NCBI GenBank assembly: GCA_943736015.1
Contig: OX031063.1
Coordinates: forward strand, 5,127,001 to 5,191,000
DNA length: 64,000 bases
Origin: Tridacna crocea
Lineage: Eukaryota; Mollusca; Bivalvia; Cardiida; Cardiidae
Reading direction: 5' to 3'
Positions 22,710 through 33,628 of this stretch are shown in pieces; position 1 is the first letter of the stretch; the number at the start of each line of letters is the position of its first letter. The notes beneath the pieces were generated by a model. It was not told the DNA's origin and searched no databases. It was given only the letters and a program-made list of their open reading frames with translations. The position numbers and the translations under genes were made by a program.

Positions 22710-23384
22710 AAGGGGAATTAAAACACATTTCGTTGTGTACGTATCTTTTCCTTATTTTTGGTATAAACTGTTATTTTTTATTTGCTTGCAAAGAAGATTT
22801 AGAATTAAAACATGTATAAAAATACATGCAGGAAATACAACAAATGAACAGAGTGCTTTTCTTTTATTTCAAAATTTCTTATTCCATCAGTAACGGTGTG
22901 GCCACTTTTTCTATAATACGGGTAAAATGTATTTTTAAAATAGTAAAATACCGTATTATCCCAATAACTCAGTTAGTAGATTCGCCGACATTTTTTTACG
23001 GTCCCCCAGGTTGGAGTCCCTTGTAGACACCCCCCTTTCCCCTTTTTAGAGAAATGACCCTAGGATAAACATATTACAAGCTTATATCTTTTTAGCTAAA
23101 TATCACCCACTCGAAAGAATGTGGTGGCGGTAAAGATAAAAATCTGCTTTAATGCTCCTTTAATAGGGAAAACAATTTCTCCTATGCCGGGGCGTGAGTT
23201 ACCGCATTCGTTTGGTTCTATTACGAAATGCCAGTTATGTAAATTTATGTTTGATGACAAAAACTGTCAACCTTTTTTTTTTTAAATAAGATACTACCTT
23301 GTTAATTCTTATTGCACCTTTCATTTTCTTTTGTTGTATTCCCGGCCAAAGGAGATCAAGATCAGACTACAAGAAACGTGCAGT
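22710..23384. other. No feature recognised
   Basis: Mixed AT-rich sequence. The frame at 22826-23026 has no domain and no good splice sites. Confidence 0.5.
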
Positions 23385-23500
23385 CCATGGCGGGCAAATA
23401 ACCTCCTTTTTCGAGGTTTAAAATACCAACTGTTACCACATAACCACTGAGCTAGAGAGCCATCTCCACAACGCAGTTGTTAGGAATTGTTTTTGAATCA
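23385..23500 (-). mobile_element. tRNA-derived SINE fragment
   Basis: On the minus strand it reads ggctctctagctcagtggtt, then atgtggtaacagttggtatt and tttaaacctcgaaaaaggag. The B box is weak. Confidence 0.6.
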
Positions 23501-23572
23501 GGACGAAGCCATGCATGAAGAAGAGGTGTTCCGTAACAATATGACAAAGGAAAATATGTTCATATCGAAGAG

Positions 23573-23640
23573 TGTTGATCCAAGATCAGACTGCACGTTT
23601 TGTGCAGTCTGATCTTGGATCTACACTGTCGGCAAAAGGT
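23573..23640. repeat. G palindrome
   Basis: gatccaagatcagactgcac with its mirror, then ctacactgtcggcaaaaggt. Confidence 0.8.
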
Positions 23641-23751
23641 CCTCGAGTTGTGCTTAGCTGCCTAAACGTCAAAACAGCTACTTTTCCTTTTTTCACGTCT
23701 AGTGTTTTTTCTGCCCTTCCAAGAATTATTCCCAATGTATTGGCTGAACCC

Positions 23752-23992
23752 CATCCTCGGATACCCCGGGGTCTCCCTATTTGCTACGCTACATCGACCC
23801 CTGGGACAACTGACTAATAAAACTTCGAATCAGCCACCGAAAATCGATACGAAACGTCATAGCGTACAGTCCACTCGCCCATCACAAAATGATGATGGAA
23901 CCAATGAAAAATAAAGCGAGGGAAATTCAATTAATTGTCCCAGGGGTCGATGTAGCGTAGCAAATAGGGAGACCCCGAGGTATCCGAGGATG
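23752..23992. mobile_element. Element L: 241-bp TIR element with perfect 9-bp target duplication
   Basis: TIRs of about 59 bp run from CATCCTCGGATACC through CCTATTTGCTACGCTACATC to CCCTGGGACAA, with a few mismatches. GCTGAACCC occurs directly on both sides (23743-23751 and 23993-24001). Long TIRs plus a 9-bp duplication fit a Mutator-like (MULE) non-autonomous element. There is no coding sequence. Confidence 0.85.
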
Positions 23993-24117
23993 GCTGAACC
24001 CAATTTGTCATCCAGACTTTCATGGGCAGTTCATAAACTTCCAGTCACATTTGATGAGTCTTTTGTAAATGTCTGAAAGAATGGACAAGTCTGATTTGTG
24101 CTGTCAGGTAATATATA

Positions 24118-24470
24118 AAGGCCCAGTAAGGGCCAAAATAACAAAACAGATGTTATAATACATTTAAATTTAAATCATTTCATTTGAAAGTATGAAAAAT
24201 ATTGTGGTGATGACAGTCTGTTATCGTGTGGTCCGGCAATATCTTAGCCGCTGGTAGAAAAATAGAATTTTAAAATCAGGCTAAAACTGAACAAAAGACA
24301 CAGCTACCTGGGAGGTTTTGAACTTGTTTTGAAATTAATTTCTCTGTCAGCGAATAACACTTGCACCGACTGTACAATGACAGATTGTTATCTTCGCAAT
24401 AATTTACATACTTTTAAAATGTATTATATAAATATATATTAATATAAATTCAAATGCATTTCAATATCTG
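24118..24470. repeat. Repeat U2
   Basis: This is the second copy of U1, more AT-expanded near its end (tatataaatatatattaat). Confidence 0.7.
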
Positions 24471-24785
24471 CTCTTTATCTTTTTACTTTTGGGGTTTATT
24501 GTTACTTTAAAAAGCCTTTGGATGTTTCTACATCATTTTACGAATGTTTTACAACCACGCTTTCGTTGAAAAGTTTACTTTTGATCTTGTTTGGATTTCA
24601 CGGATTGAATAAATTGTTTTCACCTGTGCTCATGTTCAAATTTGTCGGTTCATTTCTCAGGCACCCTTTTCGTCCATCTACCTTGAAATTGTGCAAGAGG
24701 CGGTTGGCTGTAAAGAGACCGATTAAATAAAGATCAGACTGCATAGAAACTGTAGCCTTATTTTGATTTACACTTATTCTATTGT

Positions 24786-25061
24786 TTAATCTTTCATCAA
24801 CACAATCCCAACTTTTAACGATTATGAGGCAAAGGTCTTCTAAAACCATTGAAGAGAAAAGGAGAAAAGGAGAAAATGCTGGTGATCAGCATTTTCTCCT
24901 TTTCCCACAATGTTTTCTACCCTATCAAAGACAATATCCACAATTTTTACCGTTTTTAATTTTGTGTCTGTATACATTTTTCGATACACTTTTAATTTTT
25001 TGTCTGTATATGTTTTTCGTTTGAACGCGTCTAAAATTTAGCCTATTGGTAAAGGTTTTAA
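24786..25061. repeat. MITE-A copy with enlarged right arm
   Basis: TTAA at both ends. The hairpin centre is tggtgatca. A short duplicated stretch (ttttaattttntgtctgtata) lengthens the right arm, and gaaaaggagaaaaggagaaa shows a small tandem duplication. Confidence 0.8.
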
Positions 25062-25186
25062 TCTTTTCGTCACCAAAAGCGAAAACAGTGGCTTTTGCAG
25101 ACGGTATAGATCAAGATCAGACTGCACAGAACTTGCAGTAAAGTCAATCTTATACAATCATAATCTTGGGATTGTAGTTAGAGCCA

Positions 25187-25425
25187 GTGTAATGCAGAAA
25201 ATTGACCCTTCCCTACAAAATGACCCATGGGTCATTTCACTACGTAGAGAAATGACCCATGGGTTATATCACTATGCAGAGAAATGACCCTGGTCATTAT
25301 TCTACGTAGAGAAATAACCCTCCGGGCTCATTTCTCTACGTAGAACGATGACCCAGGTCATTCCTCTACGTAGTGAAATGACCCATGGATCATTTTGTAG
25401 GGAGGGTCATTTCTTTGCATTACAC
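25187..25425. mobile_element. Element J: 239-bp near-complete palindrome
   Basis: It begins gtgtaatgcagaaaattgac and ends with the mirror image gtcatttctttgcattacac. Inside, the unit GTCATTTCTCTACGTAGAGA recurs with inversions: five or six copies of TGACCCATGGGTCA/CTACGTAG-type sub-palindromes. There is no coding sequence. Confidence 0.8.
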
Positions 25426-25674
25426 CGACGAAAGAAGTTTCGTTAGTTTATTTGGCGCAGAGAGAGAGTTAAAAGAAAAAAAAAGGTTCTAAACAAACAT
25501 GAGAAAAGGGCAATACCGGACGCTTTTTTCTTGCATGTTCAAAAATCTAAAACCGTAACATGATTTATGCTTCGATGTAACAGTAAAATTTTCCCTTCAT
25601 TGATTGGATGACATCCAAAGGGACATAAATCTTACAATACATACTGATATAATTATGTTTTCATTGTTTCTTGT

Positions 25675-25903
25675 TTAACTCGTTACCAAACGACAATATT
25701 TTAGACTGGTCCAAATTGAAAGCATTTGCCGACAACAAAATAAAAGTGACTGAAAATTTGAAATTTGTTTTGTGAAGGGTAGAAAACATCGTGGGAAAAG
25801 GAGAAAATGCTGGTTACCAGCATTTTCTTCTTTTCCCACAATGTTTTCTAAAGGCTTCTTTCTCAGGGGCGTCAAACGTAGGGATTGTGTGGTAATGGGT
25901 TAA
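25675..25903. repeat. MITE-A copy (complete, GGTTACC orientation)
   Basis: TTAA ends, ctcgttaccaaacgacaata left, gtgtggtaatgggttaa right, with a hairpin of one mismatch. Confidence 0.9.
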
Positions 25904-25984
25904 CCGTTATCATGCTAAATAGATAAAATGATTGGGTTATCTTGTATTGGAGTTTAATGCCATTTTAACAGCTTAGGTCGTTTC

Positions 25985-26105
25985 ACGGCGGTCTGTGACG
26001 CGCCCATGTGTTGCCTGGCTTTCTCAAACTTGTACTGCCACGACTTTCTTTACAAAGCCACTACTTTTCTCACATGCATCAGAGGTGTGAGGTAAAAAGT
26101 CTTCG
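25985..26105 (-). mobile_element. SINE fragment, central domain only
   Basis: gttgcctggctttctcaaac and ctttctttacaaagccacta (plus strand) match the central domain of 11205-11428. Confidence 0.6.
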
Positions 26106-26114
26106 GTTTGTCGG

Positions 26115-26175
26115 ACAGTGTAGATCAGAGATTAGTCCGCCCGTTCTGTGCAGTCAAAACTTGATCAACAATGTC
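26115..26175. repeat. G palindrome (degenerate)
   Basis: cggacagtgtagatcagaga with a damaged mirror. Confidence 0.6.
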
Positions 26176-26261
26176 TTCAAAAACAGAATGAGGTGCACAT
26201 AGAAGCCTACTGGTTATAGAATGTATACAAAGCCCTGGTAGCACAGGCAGTAGCGCACCAT

Positions 26262-26430
26262 TGTCGCCCGCTAGATGGCATTCTACAAATACACATCTAA
26301 CTAATTTGGGCATCCTGGGTACGGAACGGAACTACTTTTCTACGCGACAACCGTTTCTTTAAATTTCAAACTGAAATAAAGATTTATTAATAAAACGCTA
26401 CCTGGTGCTATTCATTCAGCTATGATCAGC
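26262..26430. repeat. Repeat K piece
   Basis: agatggcattctacaaatac, aatttgggcatcctgggtac and aaaacgctacctggtgctat. Confidence 0.7.
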
Positions 26431-26503
26431 AGTTTAGAGAAATCTGAAGCCAAAACAGGCCTAATTTCTTCTCAAACGAAATTGATAAAAGTCATTTTCT
26501 CCA

Positions 26504-26612
26504 TTCTCCCTGCTGGAAACAAATTTTGCTTTATGGGTAACATTAATTTTGTCGTCTGCAAGTGCTTTCAATTTGGACCAGTCTAAAATTTTGTCGTTTG
26601 GGAAAGGGTTAA
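26504..26612. repeat. MITE-A half copy (right arm)
   Basis: The arm from ttttctccattctccc to tttgtcgtttgggaaagggt is present; the other half is missing. Confidence 0.75.
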
Positions 26613-27972
26613 ATAGCAAGAACACGTTAAGAACGTCTTTAAAATAAGGCAGCAATATTAATTTGATATATTCAGCGTCTAATCCTTTACAACATAATCC
26701 CGTGTTTCAACGAACTTAACGACGTATATGACAAATGTTTGCGCGCATCCTTCTGCGCATGTATTTTTGTCGTAGATATTGAATCAAAAGTGCCGCTATG
26801 TGTTTCTTTGCTTATAATGGTAATACTATCGGTGCACTTAAACAAGTTCTATTTTTTTTTGGGCCGTATTGGTGAAGAGAAAAAAAATCTTTGAACTGTC
26901 ACAGAGAAATAATTAAAATGCTGCTGACTCGGCGTTACACACAAACACGGAAACAAGGCAGGAAATTTAAATCTGTTAAAGTATATCTGTTTCTGGTTCT
27001 AAAATTATTGACAAAAATAACTTCCACAGTGCCCATCAACCTTGCTTTCTGACGAAATAAACAGAGATAGTGCCATTTTATTTCTTATAGTTTAGAAATA
27101 TTTATTCTTTAAGTGTGGAAAGTTTAAGACAATTTTTTAATTTTTTTAATGTTTTTTTTTTAAGATTAACTCTTAATTCGATCAAATTATCTCCCATTTT
27201 TTACTCGATGGTCTATATATAACATGCATATTTGTACATTTACAATGCTCAAAATCAAACTTTGATATATATTTGATTCAAAAATATACGAATTTTCATC
27301 AAAATGTTTAATTGACTAAACCGCTTAAATTTCAATAACAGCACAATTTTTGAACTGTATTTACCCTTTTCAAAGGCAAATTCCTCAGAAAGAAGAACGG
27401 TGATCAATATCATTTTTTAAACTATAATCTCCAAGAGACATGATGAGTTTTGTCTGTAAAAAAAATTAATAGAATCTGTCCATTAGAAAACATTTTGTCA
27501 TATACGTCGTTATAAAAGAAACTACTTTAAAGTATTGTTGGAAAAGGAAAGATTCCTGGCTGCTACTTTTTTTTCTCATTTTCCCGTCAATAGAAACATC
27601 TAATTCCGTTTTCAACCATTTTTTAACCCATTCCATCCTCATTTAATAGAGCTATAATCATTCTTATATCTTCATACCAAATATTGCCCCTGACAGCTGC
27701 GAGGTTGCACAGATTACGGCAGATAGAAAATGCATGTCAAACTTTGGAGCCTTCCAAGCTACCGTTGTTGTTGTTTCCAGTTTCAAATGAAGACTCAAAA
27801 TCCCTTAGGTTTCTTAATCTTGTGCACAATATTTATCCACTATTTACCTATGGTTATACTGCTGACCTATATCTAAGTCATTTTACACATTATAAAGTTT
27901 TCAATGCGTTTCTTTCTTTGTCTGTAGAGATGTTTCTTTGACGTTTTTTTTTTTGTTATCTTTCGAGATATA
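26613..27972. other. No supported gene; one MITE-A remnant
   Basis: Around 27530-27600 a degraded hairpin (ttggaaaaggaaagattcct ... tctcattttcccgtc) looks like an old MITE-A. The 85-codon frame at 27684-27941 has no recognisable domain. Confidence 0.45.
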
Positions 27973-28230
27973 TGTGACCCATCACATAAAGAAGGACCTT
28001 CCTGGAACTTCGAAAAGTGTCAACCCTGGTCAGCCTCCGCGAATCGCGCAGGCTGACCAGGGTCGACACTTTTCGCTTTTATGGCATTTACTGCATGAAA
28101 ACTGGTCATTGTACCTTGTTATACAATCATTTTTGAATTATTGACTTAAATTGACCTGCACTGTCGTTAATCTGTTTTCATCTAATTGATGTACAGAATT
28201 CTTTGATGGTCACTTTTTGCGTGAAGGGTT
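27973..28230. repeat. MITE-D copy (inverted relative to 14201)
   Basis: gtgacccatcacataaagaa, palindrome agtgtcaaccctggtcagcc with mirror (28014-28074), then the interior of the 14201 copy in reverse complement, ending cactttttgcgtgaagggtt. Confidence 0.88.
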
Positions 28231-28299
28231 CCAATATCTTAACATTAAATTCACATTTTTTCGTCCGTAAATTTAAGTGAGTTTTTAGCCCACTCTTCA

Positions 28300-28400
28300 G
28301 AAAGATTATTTTTTAAAATATTGTGACGTAAGGAGAAAATGCAGGTAATCAGCATTTTCTCCTCTTTTCCAACTATGTTTCCTAACACATCTAAAAAAAT
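28300..28400. repeat. MITE-A hairpin remnant
   Basis: aaggagaaaatgcaggtaat followed by cagcattttctcctcttttc. The arms are too degraded to define ends. Confidence 0.65.
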
Positions 28401-28583
28401 TGAACTTTGGTTGTATCATTTTCGAATAATGTCAATTGAAGCTGTTTTCAATTCAGAAGTATCTCAAATTTTTCATCCCGGAAAAGATTATGCAATCAAA
28501 TATATCCACTAATTAAAAAAAGAAATAGACAGTTACAGTTGTTTTCAATAAATAGGATTTCACCTTTTTCATGCTGGAAAACT

Positions 28584-28814
28584 TTAACTCATTACCAAAG
28601 GACAAAATTTTAGGCTTTTCCAGATCATAAGCATTTGCAGACCACAAAATGATAGTGACTGAAAGTTTGAAATGTGTTTTGTGACGGGTAAAAAAAAACA
28701 TTGTTGGAAAAGGAGAAAATGCTGGTAACCAGCATTTTCTCCTTCTCCCCCAATGTTTTTAAAGGCTTGTTTCTCAGTGTGGTCAAAAGTAGGGATTATG
28801 TGGTGAAAAGTTAA
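28584..28814. repeat. MITE-A copy with centre flipped relative to its arms
   Basis: Left arm ctcattaccaaaggacaaaa normally goes with centre GGTTACC, but here the centre reads TGGTAACCA. All other features are typical. Confidence 0.88.
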
Positions 28815-29110
28815 GTACTCAAAATTATCCACCGCCAAAACATAGAAAAGGAATCTTCAGCTGACAGTTTTAAACCATTCAAAGTTTCAATAATTACAAT
28901 AAATAAGCATGAAATTTAATAACTTATCTGAAAACACGAAAAAATGCAGTAACAATGAAAAAAAGTGCTTATTACCAACAATTTCTCCATTCTTCCGCAA
29001 ATAGTAGACGACCAAAACCAAGGCCGTTTTTTACATAACTCACGCTGCAAAGAGTCAATAAAAATGCATTCTTTGTATTGGTACAAAGCGTCAAATCATC
29101 CAAATGTAAT

Positions 29111-29346
29111 TTAAACATTTTTCTTTTACCCCATAAGGCAATTCTGTGGCATCTCTAATTGACCCGAAATAGCAGCAAGGATGAAGCCGTTTCTTATGTG
29201 TAAATGACACCTTTTGATAGCATAGAAAACATTGTGACAAAAGGTGAAATTGCTCGTCACGAGCAATTTCACCTTTTGCCACAATGTTTTCCAAAGGCTC
29301 CTACAAGCGATGTCTAGAAATGAGTATCTATGGAGTAAAGGTTTAA
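29111..29346. repeat. MITE-A2 copy (uninterrupted)
   Basis: TTAA at both ends. The hairpin core is gtgacaaaaggtgaaattgc, TCGTCACGA, mirror. The A2 arms (aaggatgaagccgtttctta, gagtatctatggagtaaagg) differ from family A. Confidence 0.85.
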
Positions 29347-29360
29347 GTACAAATATATTT

Positions 29361-29613
29361 GAGCTGTGCTATGACAAAAGGGGGCTTAATGCATCTCCGA
29401 GACGCATTATATCAAGCAGGGCATCACCTACTGATGGATCCATAATGGCTACTTTTTTTAATAATCGACTTAATCATAAGGTCGTCTGGTCATTGGACAC
29501 ACATATGCAGGTACTAGAAGAGAAACGATTAGAACCAGGCCAGCGTTTACGGACTGCGCAGGCTGACCTGGGTCGACACATTTTGTAGATGCTTTAAACA
29601 CCCCTTTCACAAC
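29361..29613. repeat. MITE-C copy
   Basis: gagctgtgctatgacaaaag at left; palindrome half ggactgcgcaggctgacctg near 29560; right end gatgctttaaacacccct. Confidence 0.7.
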
Positions 29614-29700
29614 TATTTGGTTCGTGTTCTGCTCTTATGCTTTAAATAAAAAAAATAATGTTTTTATGCACAGTTGAATATAAGGCAAAGTAAAAAAACC

Positions 29701-29963
29701 ATTAGCCCACAACATGCGCAAAGGGACATTCAGACATATGCGTAAAGTGATGTCTCGGATAAGCCTGTGCAATCCGCGCAGGCTTATCCGAGACGGCACT
29801 TTACAACTATATTAGATTTTGTCCTACTATGGACTTGCACAAACAGCAAATTATATAAAAACAGAATGTGTCTACGATTAGTCTGCGGGGAATGTGCTTG
29901 CTTACCCGGGGCGACATTTTATGCAAAAGTCCGATGTCCCCTTTTTGCGTGTTGCAGGCCAAT
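29701..29963. repeat. MITE-B copy
   Basis: acaacatgcgcaaagggaca at left, tttttgcgtgttgcaggcca at right. The first palindrome is intact, the second degraded. Confidence 0.85.
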
Positions 29964-29984
29964 AATTCAGAAATAATCTTCCTT

Positions 29985-30370
29985 ATATCGTGGTTTATCG
30001 TTCAATAAACCACACTTGTGAGTTATGAGGCACAATGATTAATCAACGAGGGCCATAGCCCGAGTGTGTTAATCATTGCCCCTCATAACTCACAACGTGG
30101 TTCATTGAAAGATGAACAACTATAGAAAGAATGTTAGTTCCATTCTAATATTACCAAATCTTAATCAAAGCAAAACGAGTTCAAACTTTGAGTAAAACAT
30201 AGATGTAAATTACATTTCATTGAATAACTTTTCTAGTTAATTTAGACAGAATGACGTCACTCTATATAGCATGACGTCACTCATCATAGAATAACGTTGG
30301 CTTTACCATGCTTTCGTTACACTGAGTTCACAGCTCTCCAGCCGAATTCACGTGTCATGTTAGAATTTTG
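29985..30370. repeat. Repeat O1 with palindrome and CRE-type sites
   Basis: Palindrome: atcgtggtttatcgttcaat, gtgagttatgaggc, then gagggccatagcccgag and mirror (29988-30125). It is followed by a tail with atgacgtcactc twice (about 30251 and 30271) and gaattcacgtgtcatgttag. Confidence 0.75.
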
Positions 30371-30840
30371 AAATAAGCTTCATTCCATCGTGGTTTATAA
30401 TAATCCACAGTTATGAGGCACAATTAATTATCCAGGAGGGCGATAGAATAACATAGATTCAAACATGACACGTAAATTGGGCTGTATAAAGACAGTGCAA
30501 CGAAAGTGTCGTAAAATAAATAATCCACGAGGGCGATAGCCCGAGCGGTTTATTTGTTGCGCCTCATAACTCACAACGTGGTTTATTGAACGATAAACCA
30601 CGATAGGAAGAAGATTATTTCGATCCTAACATGACTAACTCTTAATGAAAGGAAAACAAGTTCAAACTTGGAGTAAACACGCGGATGAAGATAATGTTCT
30701 ATTGAATAACCCACTCGTTGAATGACGCCTCTCGATATAGAATGACGTCACTCTACACGGATTATCACGCTTTCCTTGCACTGTGTTTATAGAGCCGATT
30801 TCGTGTGTCATGTTAGAATATACGTTATTTTATATAGAGT
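30371..30840. repeat. Repeat O2 (tandem neighbour of O1)
   Basis: It has the same palindrome with an insertion in its left arm (30440-30515), then the same tail with atgacgtcactc (about 30742). O1 and O2 lie head to tail. Confidence 0.75.
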
Positions 30841-31390
30841 GACATCTTTCTATACAGGGTGATGTCATTCTGTATAAAGTAAGTAGGTTTTCAACGAAAT
30901 ATAATTGCATTCATGGTTTAAAATCGTTTTTTGATTGGTCGGAATCGGGTCATGTGATGAAAAAACCTGCATGTTATTTTTCGATGAACGCAATAGCACT
31001 ACTTTCGGTTTTTCCAAATTGTTGTTGGTATCTAATTTTAGATTTCATGCAAACTGTTTATGGGCTATATTTAGAGTTCCATCGCTGAATATCAGTCAAA
31101 TGCAAAAAAAAAAAAATCGATTTCGTTTTCTTTAAAAAACTTGCAATAAGGAAACTAACGAAAAAACCTTGACAAAATGATGCATGTTTAACTTTATTTG
31201 CACCCTTAAATACACTATGCCAACAGTGAATAGAGAGTGTAAATCGTCGACGTCATCAGTTACTGTTACATCATTCAATACGTCAGCGATCGATTTCTAT
31301 GAAGCCAAGGTCACTGAGTTGAATTTAGTACACTGTGTAAACGGAAAAATCACTCTTGCGTAAATGAATTTGATTTGTTTCATGACCACC
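30841..31390. other. Flank of the inverted duplication, no feature recognised
   Basis: It includes cgacgtcatcag at ~31249. It could contain the 5' end or promoter of the C2H2-finger gene, but I cannot show it. Confidence 0.4.
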
Positions 31391-32399
31391 GTCTGTCATC
31401 ACCACCGGAAATAGATTACCGGCGAATCGAAAGTACTCCACATGTGAACGTGAGTGCTCACAAAAAATGACAATTTTTATCGTAAAAAACAAATGGATTT
31501 ACAAAACATTCACGAGGCATAGTTAGTGGATATAATAAGATTCCAACGTAAGTAGGATTTGTTGTTTATTAGTAAATTTGAAGGGTTTAGCGACTAGAAA
31601 TCCTTAGAGCTGGTACCGAAATACAAATTGTATTGTGACATTTATTTTCATTTTTTCCAAAAAAGTGTGCACAAATTCCAGATTTTTTTAATCATGATGA
31701 AGTAAAATTATGGTTGACAGATAAATTTATTACTGTTTTACCTGAAATCGAGGGATTAAGCAAATTTTTTGTCAAAACGAAAATTTCATTGTGGACGGCG
31801 AATAGATCCTTATGTGGACGGCTTATAGCTAAATCCCCAAAATTACGTGTACGGCGAATAGTTTTGAGCTTTTTAACAATATGTGCACAAACACATATGT
31901 TCAAGTCGTATTGCGTTCGTGCCAGGTACATGCAATAGAAAACACTATACTTTTACATTTCAGATTAATGATGTCAACATACAAGTGTTATTACTGCCCT
32001 GAAAAACCGCCAAACTTTGAGAAAACTCTTCAGCACCTCATAAATTGCCACCAAAATGACGAAATGCGTGTCAGGCAATTACAAGAACACAAACTGCGAA
32101 CGATTAGTTTCAAAGTGATTCCAGAACTATGTAGAGAACAGGGGAGGACCATAACAATCGATTCCACCAGAGAAAAAATTCACATATCAAAGGCTAATGT
32201 GGTGCCTAAAGATAGCCCTTTTAAAAAACTGATCAGACTAGAGGGTATCTGTAGTGACAGTGACACTTTCAACAATGTAGAGCATATTTTGTCGGGACAG
32301 GGCCAAACTGGTACCGAGGAGTCTTGTGATACAGATCTGTCTGGTTGTAGCGAGTACATTGACGATACTAACAATATCTATGACGAATTAGTTTCTCTG
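31391..32399 (+). repeat. Left arm of ~1-kb inverted duplication
   Basis: This arm is complementary to 33178-34188 over about 1009 bases. It begins near gtctgtcatcaccaccgg and ends at gtttctctg. Arms are not identical: I see at least five mismatches (for example gtcgtattgcg versus gtcgcattgcg, and aagattccaacg versus aagcttccaacg). It includes the presumed 5' flank and the first ~144 codons of the C2H2-finger gene. The spacer is ~778 bases. Confidence 0.85.
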
Positions 32400-33177
32400 T
32401 TGCCTAAAGTAATTGACACTTTGAAAGAACATGGAAAAATGCAGGAGTTTCTTTCATTCAACAGGCTTTTAAGTGAAGATAAATTTCCGCTCGATAACAT
32501 TGCGTTTCTTCTATTCTTAGATGTTGTGAGATGGTTAAGCTTAGAGGAGACTGCAACGCGTATGCGGTATAGCGACGAAGTGAAATGTTTTTGGCGCACA
32601 GGTTTGAGGTTATTTCACGGTCGTTTTTTAAGATTTATGGGAGGACCAAAAAACAAGGGACAGATCGTGTATGACGAAGCTACTCCGGGTTACTTAGATC
32701 CACAAAAATCCAAAATTAACTTTGTTGTTCCGGATAGAAGGAGTTTGAAAGACGAAAACAAAATGGTTGATGGAAATACTCCAAGAATATTGGATAAAAT
32801 GATCAGCAATGTTTCAGCGACTGACAAAGACAAATTACGAACTTATAAAATGTGCGTCGATGGTAAAAAGATTAACCCCTGCTCCTCGGGTGATGTTAAT
32901 CTTTGACGCACCAACCTACAATGATAAGCAAACCAGGTTGGACACAGAAATGGACTACTTTAATGACATTCAAAGCAAATTAGACAAGTTCCTGAAGGCT
33001 GGACACGTTTTGACAAGTTCTCTTGATGATTCTGATGTTGATTGCATCACTGAAACATGCCGAACATCCATTACAATTCTATCTCACAGAATAAAAGACT
33101 TGCGGCAACTCAAATTGGAAAATGAGATTTTCCTTAACAAGCTTATGTCAAAATGCGACAGTGATTGGAAAAACAGT
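31968..33177 (+). pseudogene. C2H2-finger protein gene, frameshifted and truncated
   Basis: From ATG 31968 a 313-codon frame runs to a stop at 32906. It carries a C2H2 finger (C-x2-C-x12-H-x4-H) at residues 5-24 (YKCYYCPEK...), then a helical, charged region and a block WLSLEETATRMRYSDEVKCF followed by WRTG, LFHGRFLRFMGGPKNKGQ and INFVVPDRR. I think such blocks occur in multi-copy invertebrate proteins of uncertain, possibly transposon-related, origin, but I cannot name the family. Coding character continues after 32906 in another frame (FDAPTYNDKQTRLDTEMDYF...) to about 33177, which implies a frameshift near 32860-32905. It is then cut off by the inverted copy of its own 5' half. A possible acceptor (ttttacatttcag, ending 31963) just before the ATG hints at a 5' non-coding exon. 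Confidence 0.6.
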
Positions 33178-33628
33178 CAGAGAAACTAATTCGTCATAGA
33201 TATTGTTAGTATCGTCAATGTACTCGCTACAACCAGACAGATCTGTATCACAAGACTCCTCGGTACCAGTTTGGCCCTGTCCCGACAAAATATGCTCTAC
33301 ATTGTTGAAAGTGTCACTGTCACTACAGATACCCTCTAGTCTGATCAGTTTTTTAAAAGGGCTATCTTTAGGCACCACATTAGCCTTTGATATGTGAATT
33401 TTTTCTCTGGTGGAATCGATTGTTATGGTCCTCCCCTGTTCTCTACATAGTTCTGGAATCACTTTGAAACTAATCGTTCGCAGTTTGTGTTCTTGTAATT
33501 GCCTGACACGCATTTCGTCATTTTGGTGGCAATTTATGAGGTGCTGAAGAGTTTTCTCAAAGTTTGGCGGTTTTTCAGGGCAGTAATAACACTTGTATGT
33601 TGACATCATTAATCTGAAATGTAAAAGT
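33178..33628 (-). pseudogene. Inverted partial copy of the C2H2-finger gene
   Basis: On the minus strand this repeats the start codon region, the C2H2 finger and about 143 codons in total of the gene at 31968, nearly identically. It then runs into unrelated sequence at the 33178 junction and is therefore truncated. It is part of the right arm of the long inverted duplication. Confidence 0.7.

Noticed and set aside
31714..31938. 74-residue ORF in the left arm (and its twin 33639-33863 on the minus strand)
   Set aside because: Duplication of the arm explains its presence twice. It lies upstream of the C2H2-finger start and has no recognisable domain; more likely 5' flank or UTR.
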